Positions 53,419-62,520 of a stretch of 64,000 nucleotides of DNA are shown here, piece after piece. The position numbers and the translations under genes were made by a program. The notes under the pieces are model-generated. The model was not told where the DNA came from, did no database searches, and worked only from the letters and a program-made list of their open reading frames with translations. Position 1 is the first letter of the stretch. Each line of letters opens with the position of its first letter. This DNA is from Nitrospira sp. SG-bin2 (lineage in GTDB: Bacteria > Nitrospirota > Nitrospiria > Nitrospirales > Nitrospiraceae), in NCBI GenBank assembly GCA_002083405.1, contig LVWT01000022.1, forward strand, positions 1-64,000. Direction: 5' to 3'.

Positions 53419-53625
53419 TTATGGCTGTGGTGTTGTGGTCAGCAGCATTTCTCCGAGCTGTCGCAGGCGGAGAAAGTATGTTTGGGAGTCTGCATCCAGT
53501 TCTGCGGTCAGCTCGGTCAGTTCGTCCAAACAGTCTCGCACAAGGGCCATCCGCTGGTGGTCGAGTCCTTCTGGACTGTCCAAAAAGAACACCACACACC
53601 CGCTGATGACAGTATCGAGGGTCAT
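53419..53625 (-). CDS. Possible small hypothetical protein
   Basis: A 68-residue frame starting MTLDTVISGCVVFFLDSPEG with a helical, leucine-rich C-terminal half (ALVRDCLDELTELTAELDAD). Codon use looks natural and an AAGG lies upstream. It sits between gdhA and the exported-protein gene on the same strand. The frame opens further upstream to 53712. It could be a real small gene, but no family was recognised. Confidence 0.4.
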   Translation of the reverse strand: MTLDTVISGCVVFFLDSPEGLDHQRMALVRDCLDELTELTAELDADSQTYFLRLRQLGEMLLTTTPQP

Positions 53626-53726
53626 CAACTGGCCTTGGTGTGGGCTTGAGAATTGGGGCCAGCCCACACCACAATGGTGTTTCCACGCTGTTGATACTTC
53701 GTCTCGTGCCACTGTCTACCGCTCCG

Positions 53727-54983
53727 TTACGGATAGAGTCCGCGTTGGAGATGCGCTTGGGCGACTTGGTCGATTCCGCTCATGAGCGCTGCCATGCGCA
53801 TCGATGTGTGTCGTTCGTTTGAGAACTGAAGAGTACGATGAAAGGCCGATGTGATGATATTGTGCAACCGCTGCTGAATATCGCTCGCGCTCCAAAAGAA
53901 TCGTTGAAGATCTTGCACCCATTCGAAATACGACACGATCACCCCGCCTGAATTTGCCAGAATATCGGGAATGATAAAAATGCCTTTCTCTTCGAGTATG
54001 CGGTCGGCTTCCAGGGTCGTTGGGCCATTTGCCCCTTCCGATAGAATGCGACAGCGAAGACGGGCGGCATTTGTTTCAGTAATCTGCTCCGAGAGGGCTG
54101 CGGGAACGAGTACCGTGCAGTCCAGCTGCAGTAATTCTTTGTTCGTAATGAACTCCCCCATCTTCGTGTCAGCGAGCGATTGTCCTGAGTTCCGGTAACG
54201 CCTGATCAGTTCAGGAATGTCCAGCCCCCTGGTATTGTAGATGCCCCCGGTCACATCGCTGATGGCGACGACTCGCGCGCCTTCTTGTTGCATGATGAGC
54301 GCGGTGTGGGAGCCGACATTCCCGAAGCCTTGGATGGCTACCGTCGAATTCTCGATCGATAGCTTGAGGTGGCGGAGCGCTTCCAGTGTGACATAGACGA
54401 CCCCTCGTCCGGTGGCTTCTTCGCGCCCGAGGCTGCCGCCAAGCGAGAGCGGTTTGCCGGTCACCACGCCTGGAACTGCATAGCCGACCTGTTGGCTATA
54501 GGTATCCATGATCCATGACATGACCTGCGCGTCGGTTCCCACGTCGGGGGCGGGCACGTCTTTGTCGGGGCCGATGAGGGGGTAAATTTCAGCGGCATAG
54601 CGCCGAGTGAGTCGCTGTAATTCAGCGTGGGATAACTTCTTCGGAGAAACCTGAATGCCGCCTTTTGCTCCGCCATAGGGCAAGCCCGCCAAGGCGCATT
54701 TCCACGTCATCCACATGGCAAGGGCCGAGACCTCTCCGAGGCTCACGTCCTGATGATACCGAATGCCTCCTTTACAGGGGCCGCGCGAGGAGTCGTGTTG
54801 CACCCGATAGCCGGTAAACACTTCCACCCGTCCATCATCCATGCGCACCGGCAGGCTGACGATGAGCGAACGCTGGGGCAGCTTCAACCGTTCACGGAGG
54901 TTTGGGTCCAACTGCATCGCCTCAGCCGCTCGATCGAATTGCGCAACTGCCAAACGAAAGGTGTGGGTGTCAAGCTCCTGCAT
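53727..54983 (-). CDS. gdhA: Glutamate dehydrogenase (Glu/Leu/Phe/Val family)
   Basis: Interconverts 2-oxoglutarate plus ammonium and glutamate. The 418-residue length fits the hexameric bacterial form. It shows VFTGYRVQHDSSRGPCKGGI (substrate binding), PYGGAKGGI with the catalytic Lys region, PAPDVGTDAQVMSWIMD, the Rossmann motif IQGFGNVGSHTALIM and EGANGPTTLEAD. It lies 27 bp after lipB on the same strand. In an ammonium-rich lifestyle it would serve nitrogen assimilation. Confidence 0.95.
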   Translation of the reverse strand: MQELDTHTFRLAVAQFDRAAEAMQLDPNLRERLKLPQRSLIVSLPVRMDDGRVEVFTGYRVQHDSSRGPCKGGIRYHQDVSLGEVSALAMWMTWKCALAGLPYGGAKGGIQVSPKKLSHAELQRLTRRYAAEIYPLIGPDKDVPAPDVGTDAQVMSWIMDTYSQQVGYAVPGVVTGKPLSLGGSLGREEATGRGVVYVTLEALRHLKLSIENSTVAIQGFGNVGSHTALIMQQEGARVVAISDVTGGIYNTRGLDIPELIRRYRNSGQSLADTKMGEFITNKELLQLDCTVLVPAALSEQITETNAARLRCRILSEGANGPTTLEADRILEEKGIFIIPDILANSGGVIVSYFEWVQDLQRFFWSASDIQQRLHNIITSAFHRTLQFSNERHTSMRMAALMSGIDQVAQAHLQRGLYP

Positions 54984-55009
54984 AAGCCCTCGATCCGTTA
55001 CAAGTTGAA

Positions 55010-55819
55010 TCAGTTGATCCGTGCGAACTCATCGGCTGCAGTAAGGTGGTTGTCGGGATGTGTCGCTACAGTGGTCCACTCAATCGAAAACACCTCACTG
55101 AATATCCGGGCAAGATCAGATTTGACCTCATCGAGAGGGATGGTCTTGCCGCAGAGCGCGTTCATGGAGCTAACCAGGCTATCGGCAAATCCGCATGGAC
55201 GGATTCGTTGAAAGGGAGTCAGGTCCATATCGACGTTGAGCGCAAATCCGTGCAGGGTAATGCCTCGTTCGATGCGGATTCCGATAGACGCGATCTTTGC
55301 CGGTTGAGGCGTCAGCACCCAGATTCCCGGCCTCTTCTCGATTCGATGGCCGTCGATATCCCAGTGTTTCAGCAGGCGAATGATCACGTCTTCAAGCAGC
55401 TGGACGAGTCGTCTCGGGCCTGGAGCGTGCTGAGCCAACTTGAGGATCGGATACACGACGATTTGTCCGGGGCCATGGTAGGTGGCTGATCCTCCGCGAT
55501 TCACCCGATACAGTGCCGTTCCATTGGCGCATAAGAGGGCTTCATCCCCGCCCCAATCGCATTCATCGGTGCTGCGTCCAAGTGTATAGACAGGTTGGTG
55601 TTCAAGGATGACGACTGTATCCGGTCTCACATCAGAGAGGCGCTCATGGTGAAGGCGTGACTGTAGGTCCCATGCGACGGAATAGGGGAGAGGTGTGGGG
55701 AAGACAAGGAGTGATCCAGCAATGGCAGTTGGAAACGCAGGATCTGTTGCGCGGGCCGGACGCTCCAAGGCACAGGACTCAGTCACTGATCTATTTTTGG
55801 AGTAAAGGGCGGTCTGCAT
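55010..55819 (-). CDS. lipB: Octanoyltransferase (lipoate biosynthesis)
   Basis: Moves octanoyl groups from acyl carrier protein to lipoyl domains. The residues RGGSATYHGPGQIVVYPILK form the family core, KIASIGIRI carries the conserved Lys, and RPCGFADSLVSSM carries the catalytic Cys. The total of 269 residues includes about 40 extra N-terminal residues, so the true start may lie downstream of 55819 on this strand. No lipA is adjacent. Confidence 0.9.
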   Translation of the reverse strand: MQTALYSKNRSVTESCALERPARATDPAFPTAIAGSLLVFPTPLPYSVAWDLQSRLHHERLSDVRPDTVVILEHQPVYTLGRSTDECDWGGDEALLCANGTALYRVNRGGSATYHGPGQIVVYPILKLAQHAPGPRRLVQLLEDVIIRLLKHWDIDGHRIEKRPGIWVLTPQPAKIASIGIRIERGITLHGFALNVDMDLTPFQRIRPCGFADSLVSSMNALCGKTIPLDEVKSDLARIFSEVFSIEWTTVATHPDNHLTAADEFARIN

Positions 55820-55940
55820 AGATATCTAGGCATCGGAATAAGCGATGTGTGGTATGGAGAAAGTCTCTTGTGGCGATGTCGCGCACATCCATAGACGAAT
55901 CATTGTCGCATAACTTGTTATCGGGGGGAAAGCGGGATCT

Positions 55941-55968
55941 CGCAGGCCGGGCATTCGCCCGGCCTGCG
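55941..55968 (-). terminator. Strong hairpin after the sigma-factor gene
   Basis: A perfect 12-bp GC-rich stem (cgcaggccgggc / gcccggcctgcg) with a 4-base loop lies 23 bases after the sigma gene stop on the minus strand. The T-run is poor, so termination may be weak or the hairpin may protect the 3' end. Confidence 0.55.
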
Positions 55969-55990
55969 GATTTGCGAATAACCGGAGTGC

Positions 55991-57250
55991 TTACTTGATG
56001 GCAGCGAAGAGTTCCCGGATTTCAGGTGTCTTGAGCTTTTTGAGCGCCTTGGCCTCGATTTGGCGGATGCGCTCGCGCGTGACCGACAAGTTCTGGCCGA
56101 CTTGTTCCAAGGTGCGGGCCTCTTCGTAACCAATCCCGAAGCGGAGGCGGATTACTGTCTGTTCCCTCGGCGTGAGAATTCCGAGGATTCGATCCAGCTG
56201 CGTCGTCATCTCAGTTCGGTGTACGTGGGCATCGGGGGGAACCGCGAGTTGATCTGGAATCATGTCCCCGAACTGGGTCTCGCCATCGCCAATCGGCGTT
56301 TCCAGCGCCACCGGTTCTTGAAACGCCTGAACAGTGTCATGGAGCCGATCGGGTCTCATGCGAAGTACGTGTGCGATCTCTTCTATGCGAGCAGGACGTC
56401 CGAACTGCTGTCCAAGGCGGCGCGTCACCCGAACAATGCGATGGGAGGCTTCGGTCTGGTGGACTGGAATGCGGATGGTTCGCGATTGATCCGCAATAGC
56501 CCGCGTAATGCCTTGTCTAATCCACCACGTGGCATAGGTGCTGAACTTGAATCCTTTTCGGTACTGGTAGCGTTCGGCGGCTTTCATCAGGCCGATGTTG
56601 CCTTCTTGGACGAGGTCGAGCAAGGCGAGCCCTCGGCCGGTATAGTGTTTCGCAACATCAACTACCAATCGCAGGTTTCGCCGCACCAGTTCGTCTTTGC
56701 CTCGTTCGAGGACGACTCGCGCAGACCGAATTTCATCGAGCAGGTCCTTCAGCCGTTTTCCTGCCGTGGCGGCAGGTTTCATCGTACGAACCGGCGGTTT
56801 CAGTATGGCAAGGAGCGTCTGCTCCGTATCATCCAGCGCCTTGGCTGAGAGTCCGCTCAGTCGCTTAACGAGTTGGAGTTTCTTGACGGCCTCCGACAAA
56901 GCCGGCGTGTGTTTCGAGCGGGCGAGTATGTTTAGCACATGGCGCAAGGCAACTCGAATTCGACGTGTACCCTGATCGACATGCTTTGCAACAGCCACTT
57001 CTTCTTCGCGTGTGAGCAGCTCCCTCTGACCGAACGAGCGGAAGTACAGGGACTCCAATAAGAACGGACTTGCACCATGACTCGTACGCATGGCTGGTGC
57101 AGATTGTTCCTCTTGCGCGGCTCTCTGTGTGTCGTTACGGCCGATCACCCCAAGCAAGCCGCTTGCCTGCTGGTCATCGGCATCCACGTCGGTGTCGACA
57201 GTCTCCTTGCTTTCAACTTCATCCGTCGTCCGAAGCCCTTCATCATGCAT
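55991..57250 (-). CDS. RNA polymerase sigma factor, RpoD/RpoS family
   Basis: A 419-residue sigma-70 factor. Region 1.2 reads SPFLLESLYFRSFGQRELLT. Region 2 reads LRLVVDVAKHYTGRGLALLD with LVQEGNIGLMKAAERYQYRK and STYATWWIRQGITRAI. Region 3 follows, and region 4 reads LTPREQTVIRLRFGIGYEEA and VTRERIRQIEAKAL. There is no long region 1.1, so it may be an alternative, RpoS-like group 2 factor rather than the main sigma. The start at 57250 (MHDEGLRTTD) has AAAGGTGA just upstream; the frame opens further to 57313. The regulon is unknown. Confidence 0.88.
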   Translation of the reverse strand: MHDEGLRTTDEVESKETVDTDVDADDQQASGLLGVIGRNDTQRAAQEEQSAPAMRTSHGASPFLLESLYFRSFGQRELLTREEEVAVAKHVDQGTRRIRVALRHVLNILARSKHTPALSEAVKKLQLVKRLSGLSAKALDDTEQTLLAILKPPVRTMKPAATAGKRLKDLLDEIRSARVVLERGKDELVRRNLRLVVDVAKHYTGRGLALLDLVQEGNIGLMKAAERYQYRKGFKFSTYATWWIRQGITRAIADQSRTIRIPVHQTEASHRIVRVTRRLGQQFGRPARIEEIAHVLRMRPDRLHDTVQAFQEPVALETPIGDGETQFGDMIPDQLAVPPDAHVHRTEMTTQLDRILGILTPREQTVIRLRFGIGYEEARTLEQVGQNLSVTRERIRQIEAKALKKLKTPEIRELFAAIK

Positions 57251-57372
57251 GGCATCACCTTTCATCTTGTGGTTGCCTATCCGTCTACTTCTGTTAGAGC
57301 GTGATGGAAGCAAGAGGATTCATTTTGGCCCTTCCTTTGTCTAGTACTCTATCAAGCAAAAGGAGTGCTGGA

Positions 57373-57657
57373 TTGAAGATGAGAACGGGTCGGCGCGATC
57401 ACCTCGAAATTGCAAGACTATTAAAAAGACTTAATGAAGAAGATGAGATCGTTCTGTCTCAGTTGTGCGGCAACTATGCAGAATTGCCTACAGTCCTAGG
57501 GCTGAATCGCCACACCATCCGAGTGACGGGGCGTATTAACCGGCATGATTACCAGTGCATCTACGAACTGAGATGTCATCCGGTTTTAAAGTCCAGGGCG
57601 TATGGCTTATGGTGCGGGACCGGGCGGGATCAAGACGACCAATGCTTGATGTCTTGA
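57373..57657 (+). CDS. Possible small protein, perhaps frameshifted
   Basis: From a TTG at 57373, which has AAAGGAG seven bases upstream, the frame encodes 94 residues with LEIARLLKRLNEEDEIVLSQ near the start. In another frame, from about 57555, the segment FKVQGVWLMVRDRAGSRRPM looks protein-like and continues further to the vicinity of 57720, so a single frameshift may split one gene. It lies divergent from the sigma gene. No family was recognised. Confidence 0.3.
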   Translation: MKMRTGRRDHLEIARLLKRLNEEDEIVLSQLCGNYAELPTVLGLNRHTIRVTGRINRHDYQCIYELRCHPVLKSRAYGLWCGTGRDQDDQCLMS

Positions 57658-57794
57658 TCCGATTGCGTGCGATGGATGATCGGTTTTCAGGCTTTGTCTC
57701 TCTATATAATTCCTCGACGAACTGTCATGAAACATCGGGCCGAAGGACGGGTGCTCGGTTGCAAACCATAGAATGAACCCCCTAGAATGCCGCC

Positions 57795-58661
57795 ATGTTG
57801 CAGCTTGCGAATGGTGAACGGATTCATCTCGTCGATCAGAAGGGGCGTCACTATGCGCTGACACTGAAGGCCGGGGAAATATATCAATTCAGTGGGCAGA
57901 CTATCGCGCACGATGCGCTTATAGGACGCCTTGATGCGACTATGGTGACGTTGTCCCGCGGGAAGAAGATGTTGGCGATCCGGCCGACGTTTGGGGACTA
58001 TGTGCTCAAGATGCCACGTGGCGCGCAAGTGCTTTACCCAAAGGATCTTGCGCTTATTCCAATGTGGGCGGATATCTATCCGGGGGCCCGGGTATTTGAG
58101 GCCGGAACCGGGTCAGGAGCTTTGACCATGGCACTATTGCGCGCCGTCGGGCTCAGAGGCCTGGTGGTGACCTATGACGTGCGGGACGACTTTGCGCACA
58201 CTGCGCTGCTCAACATCGAGCGCTATATGGGGCCTGTTTCGAACCTGGTGTCATTGCGCAAGAATGCCTATGAGGGCATTGAGCTGCTTGATGATGGCAT
58301 CCCGTTCGATCGCGTGGTCCTCGATCTTCCGGAGCCATGGCAGGTGATTCCTCATGCCGCCAGTGCGCTTCGGTCCGGCGGGATCTATGTGAGTTTCGTT
58401 CCCACAGTTCCTCAAGTTATGCAAACGGTCGAGGCACTTGAGCGTACGGCAGTCTTTGCCATGGTGGAAACATTTGAGACGTTGCTGAGGACCTGGTCGG
58501 TTCAAGGTCGAAGTGTGCGGCCCGATCACCGCATGGTTGCCCATTCGGGCTTTCTCACGGTGGCAAGAAAAGTGGAACCGGGTTTGCTGACTGCAGGCCA
58601 GGAGCGGGAAATAGGCGACGAGACTTTCGGTACAGAGCTGGAGAGTGAAGAAAGGGGCTAG
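57795..58661 (+). CDS. trmI: tRNA (adenine-58-N1)-methyltransferase TrmI
   Basis: A 288-residue SAM-dependent enzyme. The N-terminal beta domain is followed by the Rossmann motif ARVFEAGTGSGALTMALLRA, VTYDVRDDFAHTALLNIE and VVLDLPEPWQVIPHAASALR, the TrmI catalytic region. The C-terminal LRTWSVQGRSVRPDHRMVAH with GFLTVARK closes the family pattern. This modification is typical of thermophiles and many actinobacteria but occurs elsewhere. It is followed by an SDR gene after 5 bp. Confidence 0.92.
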   Translation: MLQLANGERIHLVDQKGRHYALTLKAGEIYQFSGQTIAHDALIGRLDATMVTLSRGKKMLAIRPTFGDYVLKMPRGAQVLYPKDLALIPMWADIYPGARVFEAGTGSGALTMALLRAVGLRGLVVTYDVRDDFAHTALLNIERYMGPVSNLVSLRKNAYEGIELLDDGIPFDRVVLDLPEPWQVIPHAASALRSGGIYVSFVPTVPQVMQTVEALERTAVFAMVETFETLLRTWSVQGRSVRPDHRMVAHSGFLTVARKVEPGLLTAGQEREIGDETFGTELESEERG

Positions 58662-58666
58662 CTGGA

Positions 58667-59428
58667 ATGAAGCGGCTTGAAGGGAAAGTTGCCGTCATTA
58701 CGGGGGGGAATGCGGGGATTGGAGAGGCGGTGGCCAAGCGTTTTGCCCTGGAAGGCGCGTCGGTGGTTGTCACTGGACGCCGCCAACAGGAATTGGACCG
58801 GGTGGTGAAGATCGTTCGGCAGAGCAATGGGAGAGCCCTGGCTGTTGCCGGTTCCGTGACGGATGAGGTGCATGCCCAGGACGTTGTCCGGAAAACCATC
58901 GACAGCTTCGGCCGGATTGACGTATTGGTCAATAATGCCGGGATCGGCGACTTCGGCAAGCGATTGCATGAAATCGATGATGCAACATGGGACAAGGTCT
59001 TCGACATCAATCTCACCGGCGTGTTCCGAATGACGAGGGCCATTGTTCCTCAGATGCTGAAACAAGGATGCGGTTCCATTGTGAACATCTCATCTGTCGC
59101 CAGTGTGGTCGGTATTCCAGGGTTATCCGCCTATTCCGCCTCAAAAGGTGGGCTCGATGCGCTTACTCGAGCAGTTGCCATCGATTACGCCAAAGACGGG
59201 ATTCGTTGCAACGTCGTGAATCCCGCTCTGATCGATACACCAATGGCGGCACCGCTTATGGCAAACCCGGAGATGCTGCAGTCGATTCTTGCACAGTATG
59301 CAATTCGTCGTGCGGGGACTCCCGAGGAGGTCGCTGGTATGGTGTTGTACCTGGCATCCGATGAAGCGATATGGGTGACCGGCGGAACGTTCACGATCGA
59401 TGGAGGGATGACCGTCTATAAGGGGTAG
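58667..59428 (+). CDS. Short-chain dehydrogenase/reductase (FabG-like)
   Basis: A 253-residue classical SDR. The cofactor motif is TGGNAGIGEAVAKRF, NNAG lies near residue 85, the catalytic triad is SSVAS then YSASKGG, and the end is VTGGTFTIDGGM. The likely preference is NADP or NAD with an unknown substrate; it is similar to 3-oxoacyl-ACP reductases and glucose dehydrogenases. It sits between trmI and aroE on the same strand with short gaps, so it is probably co-transcribed. Confidence 0.88.
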   Translation: MKRLEGKVAVITGGNAGIGEAVAKRFALEGASVVVTGRRQQELDRVVKIVRQSNGRALAVAGSVTDEVHAQDVVRKTIDSFGRIDVLVNNAGIGDFGKRLHEIDDATWDKVFDINLTGVFRMTRAIVPQMLKQGCGSIVNISSVASVVGIPGLSAYSASKGGLDALTRAVAIDYAKDGIRCNVVNPALIDTPMAAPLMANPEMLQSILAQYAIRRAGTPEEVAGMVLYLASDEAIWVTGGTFTIDGGMTVYKG

Positions 59429-59456
59429 TTCAAAGCTTCCCCGTAGGGTGTGTGAC

Positions 59457-60320
59457 ATGAAGCAGATGGATATTGGCGCTCACACTCAGTTTTGTGGGGT
59501 GATCGGAAATCCTGTCGAGCATTCGCTCTCTCCAGCCATCCACAATGCGGCCTTTCAGGCGCTTGGCATTGACTGTGTATATCTGGCGTGGAAAGTGGGG
59601 ATGATTGGAGAAGCGATCCAGGGCCTCCGCGCGTTGGGGAACTTTCGCGGTGCCAGTGTGACCATCCCGCACAAGGTCTCTGCGGTCCCGTTTCTGGACG
59701 ATCTGGAACCGACGGCGCAGCACATTGGCGCGATCAATACTATCGTGGCTGAGAACGGTCGGCTGATCGGCTACAATACCGACGCCACGGGCGCCTTGCG
59801 GGCGTTGCGTGAGGGCGGGGTCAAGCTCGCGGGCCGGCGCATCGTCATGCTGGGATCAGGAGGTGCCGCGCGGGCTATCGCATTCGCCCTGGCGGCGGAT
59901 TCCGGAGCAGACAAGTTGACCCTGCTCGGAGTCGATGACAAAGAACGTACGGCATTGGCAAGCGATCTCCGGTCCAAGTCGAATGTGGCCATTGAGGATG
60001 CGTTTCTCGACGACAGCACTCTTGGCCGGACGGTACCTGACGCGCAGATCCTGATTCACTGCACCCCTGTCGGCATGTCTCCCAAGGTCGACGCGACCTG
60101 CGTGCCGGCCTCGCTGTTTCATCCAGACCTTGCTGTTATGGACATTGTCTACAATCCAAGGGCAACGCGATTGCTCATCGAAGCCAAGGGCGCCGGGTGC
60201 AAGACGATTCCTGGCCTCGAAATGTTTCTCAACCAGGCGGTGACCCAGTTTGAACTGTGGACGAACAGGCCCGCTCCGGTTGATGTGATGCGTGCCGTGC
60301 TGGAGTCTCGCTTCCAATGA
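59457..60320 (+). CDS. aroE: Shikimate dehydrogenase
   Basis: Reduces 3-dehydroshikimate to shikimate with NADPH. The 287 residues show FCGVIGNPVEHSLSPAIHNA, the substrate Lys motif SVTIPHKVSA, GYNTDATGAL, the dinucleotide motif LGSGGAARAIAFAL and CTPVGMSP. The ATG at 59457 is six bases after TAGGGTG; a GTG at 59448 is the alternative. Its stop overlaps the aroK start (ATGA). Confidence 0.94.
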   Translation: MKQMDIGAHTQFCGVIGNPVEHSLSPAIHNAAFQALGIDCVYLAWKVGMIGEAIQGLRALGNFRGASVTIPHKVSAVPFLDDLEPTAQHIGAINTIVAENGRLIGYNTDATGALRALREGGVKLAGRRIVMLGSGGAARAIAFALAADSGADKLTLLGVDDKERTALASDLRSKSNVAIEDAFLDDSTLGRTVPDAQILIHCTPVGMSPKVDATCVPASLFHPDLAVMDIVYNPRATRLLIEAKGAGCKTIPGLEMFLNQAVTQFELWTNRPAPVDVMRAVLESRFQ

Positions 60321-60817
60321 ACGTCGTGCTCATCGGGTATCGTGGGACCGGGAAGAGCACCGTAGGGAAGATGGTGGCCTCGCGCCTTGGCCGAACCATG
60401 GTATCGACTGATGCGGAGGTTGTGAAACGGGCCGGTCAGAGCATTCCTGAGATTGTCGCGCAGCATGGGTGGGACTATTTTCGTGATCTTGAATCTCAGG
60501 TTTGCCGCGATATGGCGCATGAGGATGGACTGGTTATCGATACAGGGGGAGGTGCAATCCTTCGACCGGAAAATGTCGACAGGCTGAAAACTGCAGGCAC
60601 CATTTTCTGGCTGACGGCCTCGGTGGAAACAATCATGAAACGCATCGGACGAGATACGCAACGTCCTTCACTGACGGGCACCAAGTCGTTCATCGACGAA
60701 GTGCAGGATGTTTTGCGTGAGCGAACCCCGAAGTATGAGGCTGCGGCCGATCATGTCATTGCAACCGATGGGCGGCCGATCGTGCAGATTGCAGACGAAA
60801 TTCTTGCCCGGCTGTAG
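60317..60817 (+). CDS. aroK: Shikimate kinase
   Basis: Phosphorylates shikimate. The 166 residues show the P-loop IGYRGTGKSTVGKMVASRLG, VSTDAEVVKRAGQSIPEIV, WDYFRDLESQV, IDTGGGAILRPENV (the shikimate-binding GGG) and the lid RPSLTG. It is coupled to aroE. With pheA, DAHP synthase, tyrA and aroA elsewhere in the window, the shikimate pathway is split over two loci. Confidence 0.94.
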   Translation: MNVVLIGYRGTGKSTVGKMVASRLGRTMVSTDAEVVKRAGQSIPEIVAQHGWDYFRDLESQVCRDMAHEDGLVIDTGGGAILRPENVDRLKTAGTIFWLTASVETIMKRIGRDTQRPSLTGTKSFIDEVQDVLRERTPKYEAAADHVIATDGRPIVQIADEILARL

Positions 60818-60852
60818 CCGGTGAGTGCTGCCTGTGGTGTCGGATCGTATTC

Positions 60853-60858
60853 TTGACA
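60853..60858 (+). promoter_or_regulatory. Possible -35 box of the tRNA-Arg promoter
   Basis: A perfect TTGACA lies 35 bases before the tRNA-Arg gene. The matching -10 is unclear (CATGAT at short spacing or ATTCAT at 17). Confidence 0.35.
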
Positions 60859-60892
60859 AGCCTTCGCATAACATGATTCATGTGGCACACGT

Positions 60893-60969
<77 letters not shown>

Positions 60970-60981
60970 GACTAGATTGCG

Positions 60982-61008
60982 CTCATTGATATCAATAATA
61001 TCAATGAG
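60982..61008. terminator. Perfect 11-bp palindrome after tRNA-Arg
   Basis: CTCATTGATAT and ATATCAATGAG flank a 5-base loop. It may end the tRNA transcript, although there is no T-run, or it may serve as a protein-binding site. Confidence 0.45.
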
Positions 61009-61221
61009 TTGTGGGAGACATAGCCTTAGGTTCCGAAAGATTTTCCTGCCCTTATTGTAATGGGGTTCCACCTCCAAAGCGGCATAGACCTTTTCTTCGG
61101 CACGAGGTACATTCGAGGTGTACACTCAAGCAAAGGCGTTTAGTAGGCAGAGGCATCTGCCGAGATAGTTCCCAGGCTCAGTTGGCGGAGTAGGTGAGTC
61201 GAGCAAGAGGAGGGAGGCGGT

Positions 61222-61368
61222 ATGATCCCTGTAATGCACGACATGAAAGCAGGATTTTTTTTAATGGTTGTTCTGGCGATGCTGCTGTTCATTTGCGCGA
61301 TTGCGGCATTGGGAACTGTCTTGCAACCGATCCGTTGGTCTGACCGGAAGCGAATCCCTAGCCATTGA
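61222..61368 (+). CDS. 48-residue single-helix membrane protein
   Basis: The frame starts MIPVMHDMKAGFFLMVVLAM and has one hydrophobic helix at about residues 10-33, then a short basic tail ending RKRIPSH. GGGAGG lies a few bases before the ATG, and the frame ends with TGA at 61368. Small membrane peptides of this size are easily missed in annotation. The function is unknown. Confidence 0.5.
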   Translation: MIPVMHDMKAGFFLMVVLAMLLFICAIAALGTVLQPIRWSDRKRIPSH

Positions 61369-61786
61369 ACGTTGTCGATGACGACGTTTTCGGGGCGGTG
61401 CCTTGCGGTTTTTTCTTTGGCAGCTGTGCGCTCATGTTCTCGCACGCGTTGTTGTCTTGATTCTTCTTCAGGAAGGCCCCTGCTGTAGAGTTCTTCGTAT
61501 TTTTCCTGATCCAGCCAGCCCGTACCATCGGTTGACCCGTGAAAAAGATACTATGAGCACGACCTCATCACACACACTTTCTCTCTGTTGTGGCAATCTC
61601 GTAAGTCGTTGAAACTACTGGGTTGCCCCATTCGTGCATAAAGAATCTACTGAATCAGGCGGATTTCAGCATCGGTGCTATATTTGTTGTGTCCTCTGGG
61701 GGCGCGCGAAGTGCCGATCATAGAGGTCGCAGGCTCGTGAACAAATTGAACGGCTAGTTGATCACTTCATTCAGAGGAGAGAAGTC
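61369..61786. other. Intergenic stretch before pal
   Basis: About 420 bases with no convincing gene. A T-rich segment (ggttttttctttgg, near 61407-61420) may end transcription of the small membrane-protein gene. I see no clear RNA gene. Confidence 0.4.
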
Positions 61787-62404
61787 ATGAATAGAATGAT
61801 TGCAAAGTCCGGAGCCATGGTCATCATGGGGATGATTGTCCTGTCGAGTCAAGGGTGCGGGACGAAGTGGCTCCAGTCCGACGGTGACGGGGATATCCCA
61901 AAAATCTCTCGTGGAGGTTCCAGCGGCGAGTTGAGTGGTTTCTCCAAGAATCCATCGGAAGAGCGTCTGGGGCAAGGGGGATTTTCCACGTCGATGAATC
62001 GAAACGCGCAACGGCGGGTCGAACTCACTAAAGAAGAGAAAGCAGCGGAAAAAGCGGCGATGGAGGCAGGCCTTCAGGATGTGTTCTTCGGATACGACCA
62101 ATGGGCTGTGGCAGATGCTGCAATGGAGGCGCTCAATCATGATGCCGCCTACCTCAAGGAACATCCGGGGGCAGTCATGCGGGTCGAAGGACATTGTGAT
62201 GAGCGAGGGACCAGCGACTATAATTTGGTGCTGGGCGACAAACGGGCAAAGGCCGCCCGTAGTTACCTTATTGAGTCGGGTGTGAGCGAGAAACAGGTTG
62301 CGATCGTGTCCTTCGGCAAGGAGCGGCCATTCTGTTCAGATCACGATGAATCGTGCTACCAACAGAACCGTCGCGGGCATATGTTGCTCAATATCAAGAA
62401 GTGA
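61787..62404 (+). CDS. pal: Peptidoglycan-associated lipoprotein (OmpA-like)
   Basis: A 205-residue outer-membrane lipoprotein. The signal segment ends with SSQGC as probable lipobox. The OmpA C-terminal domain shows VFFGYDQWAVADAAMEALNH, VEGHCDERGTSDYNLVLGDK and RAKAARSYLIESGVSEKQV with the peptidoglycan-binding Asp and Arg. Pal ties the outer membrane to the cell wall with the Tol system. No tol gene is adjacent in this window. gaggaga lies just before the ATG. Confidence 0.92.
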   Translation: MNRMIAKSGAMVIMGMIVLSSQGCGTKWLQSDGDGDIPKISRGGSSGELSGFSKNPSEERLGQGGFSTSMNRNAQRRVELTKEEKAAEKAAMEAGLQDVFFGYDQWAVADAAMEALNHDAAYLKEHPGAVMRVEGHCDERGTSDYNLVLGDKRAKAARSYLIESGVSEKQVAIVSFGKERPFCSDHDESCYQQNRRGHMLLNIKK

Positions 62405-62520
62405 GCAGCGTCACACGTGATGGTTGTTGCAATTCTTTCGGTAGACTTCTCTCGGGGGCCACGATTGGAGAGAGGTCTGCCGATCCGTTTCGATAGCTCA
62501 TTCGGAGAACGGAGGGAGCG

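Noticed and set aside
55941..55968. Classical rho-independent terminator for the sigma gene
   Set aside because: The stem is very strong but the T-run expected after it on the minus strand is missing, so it is listed only as a hairpin with moderate confidence.
61011..61193. A 60-codon frame with a CPYC motif after tRNA-Arg
   Set aside because: It starts from a weak GTG inside the arm of the palindrome region and lacks a ribosome-binding site or a second metal-binding pair. It may be chance.
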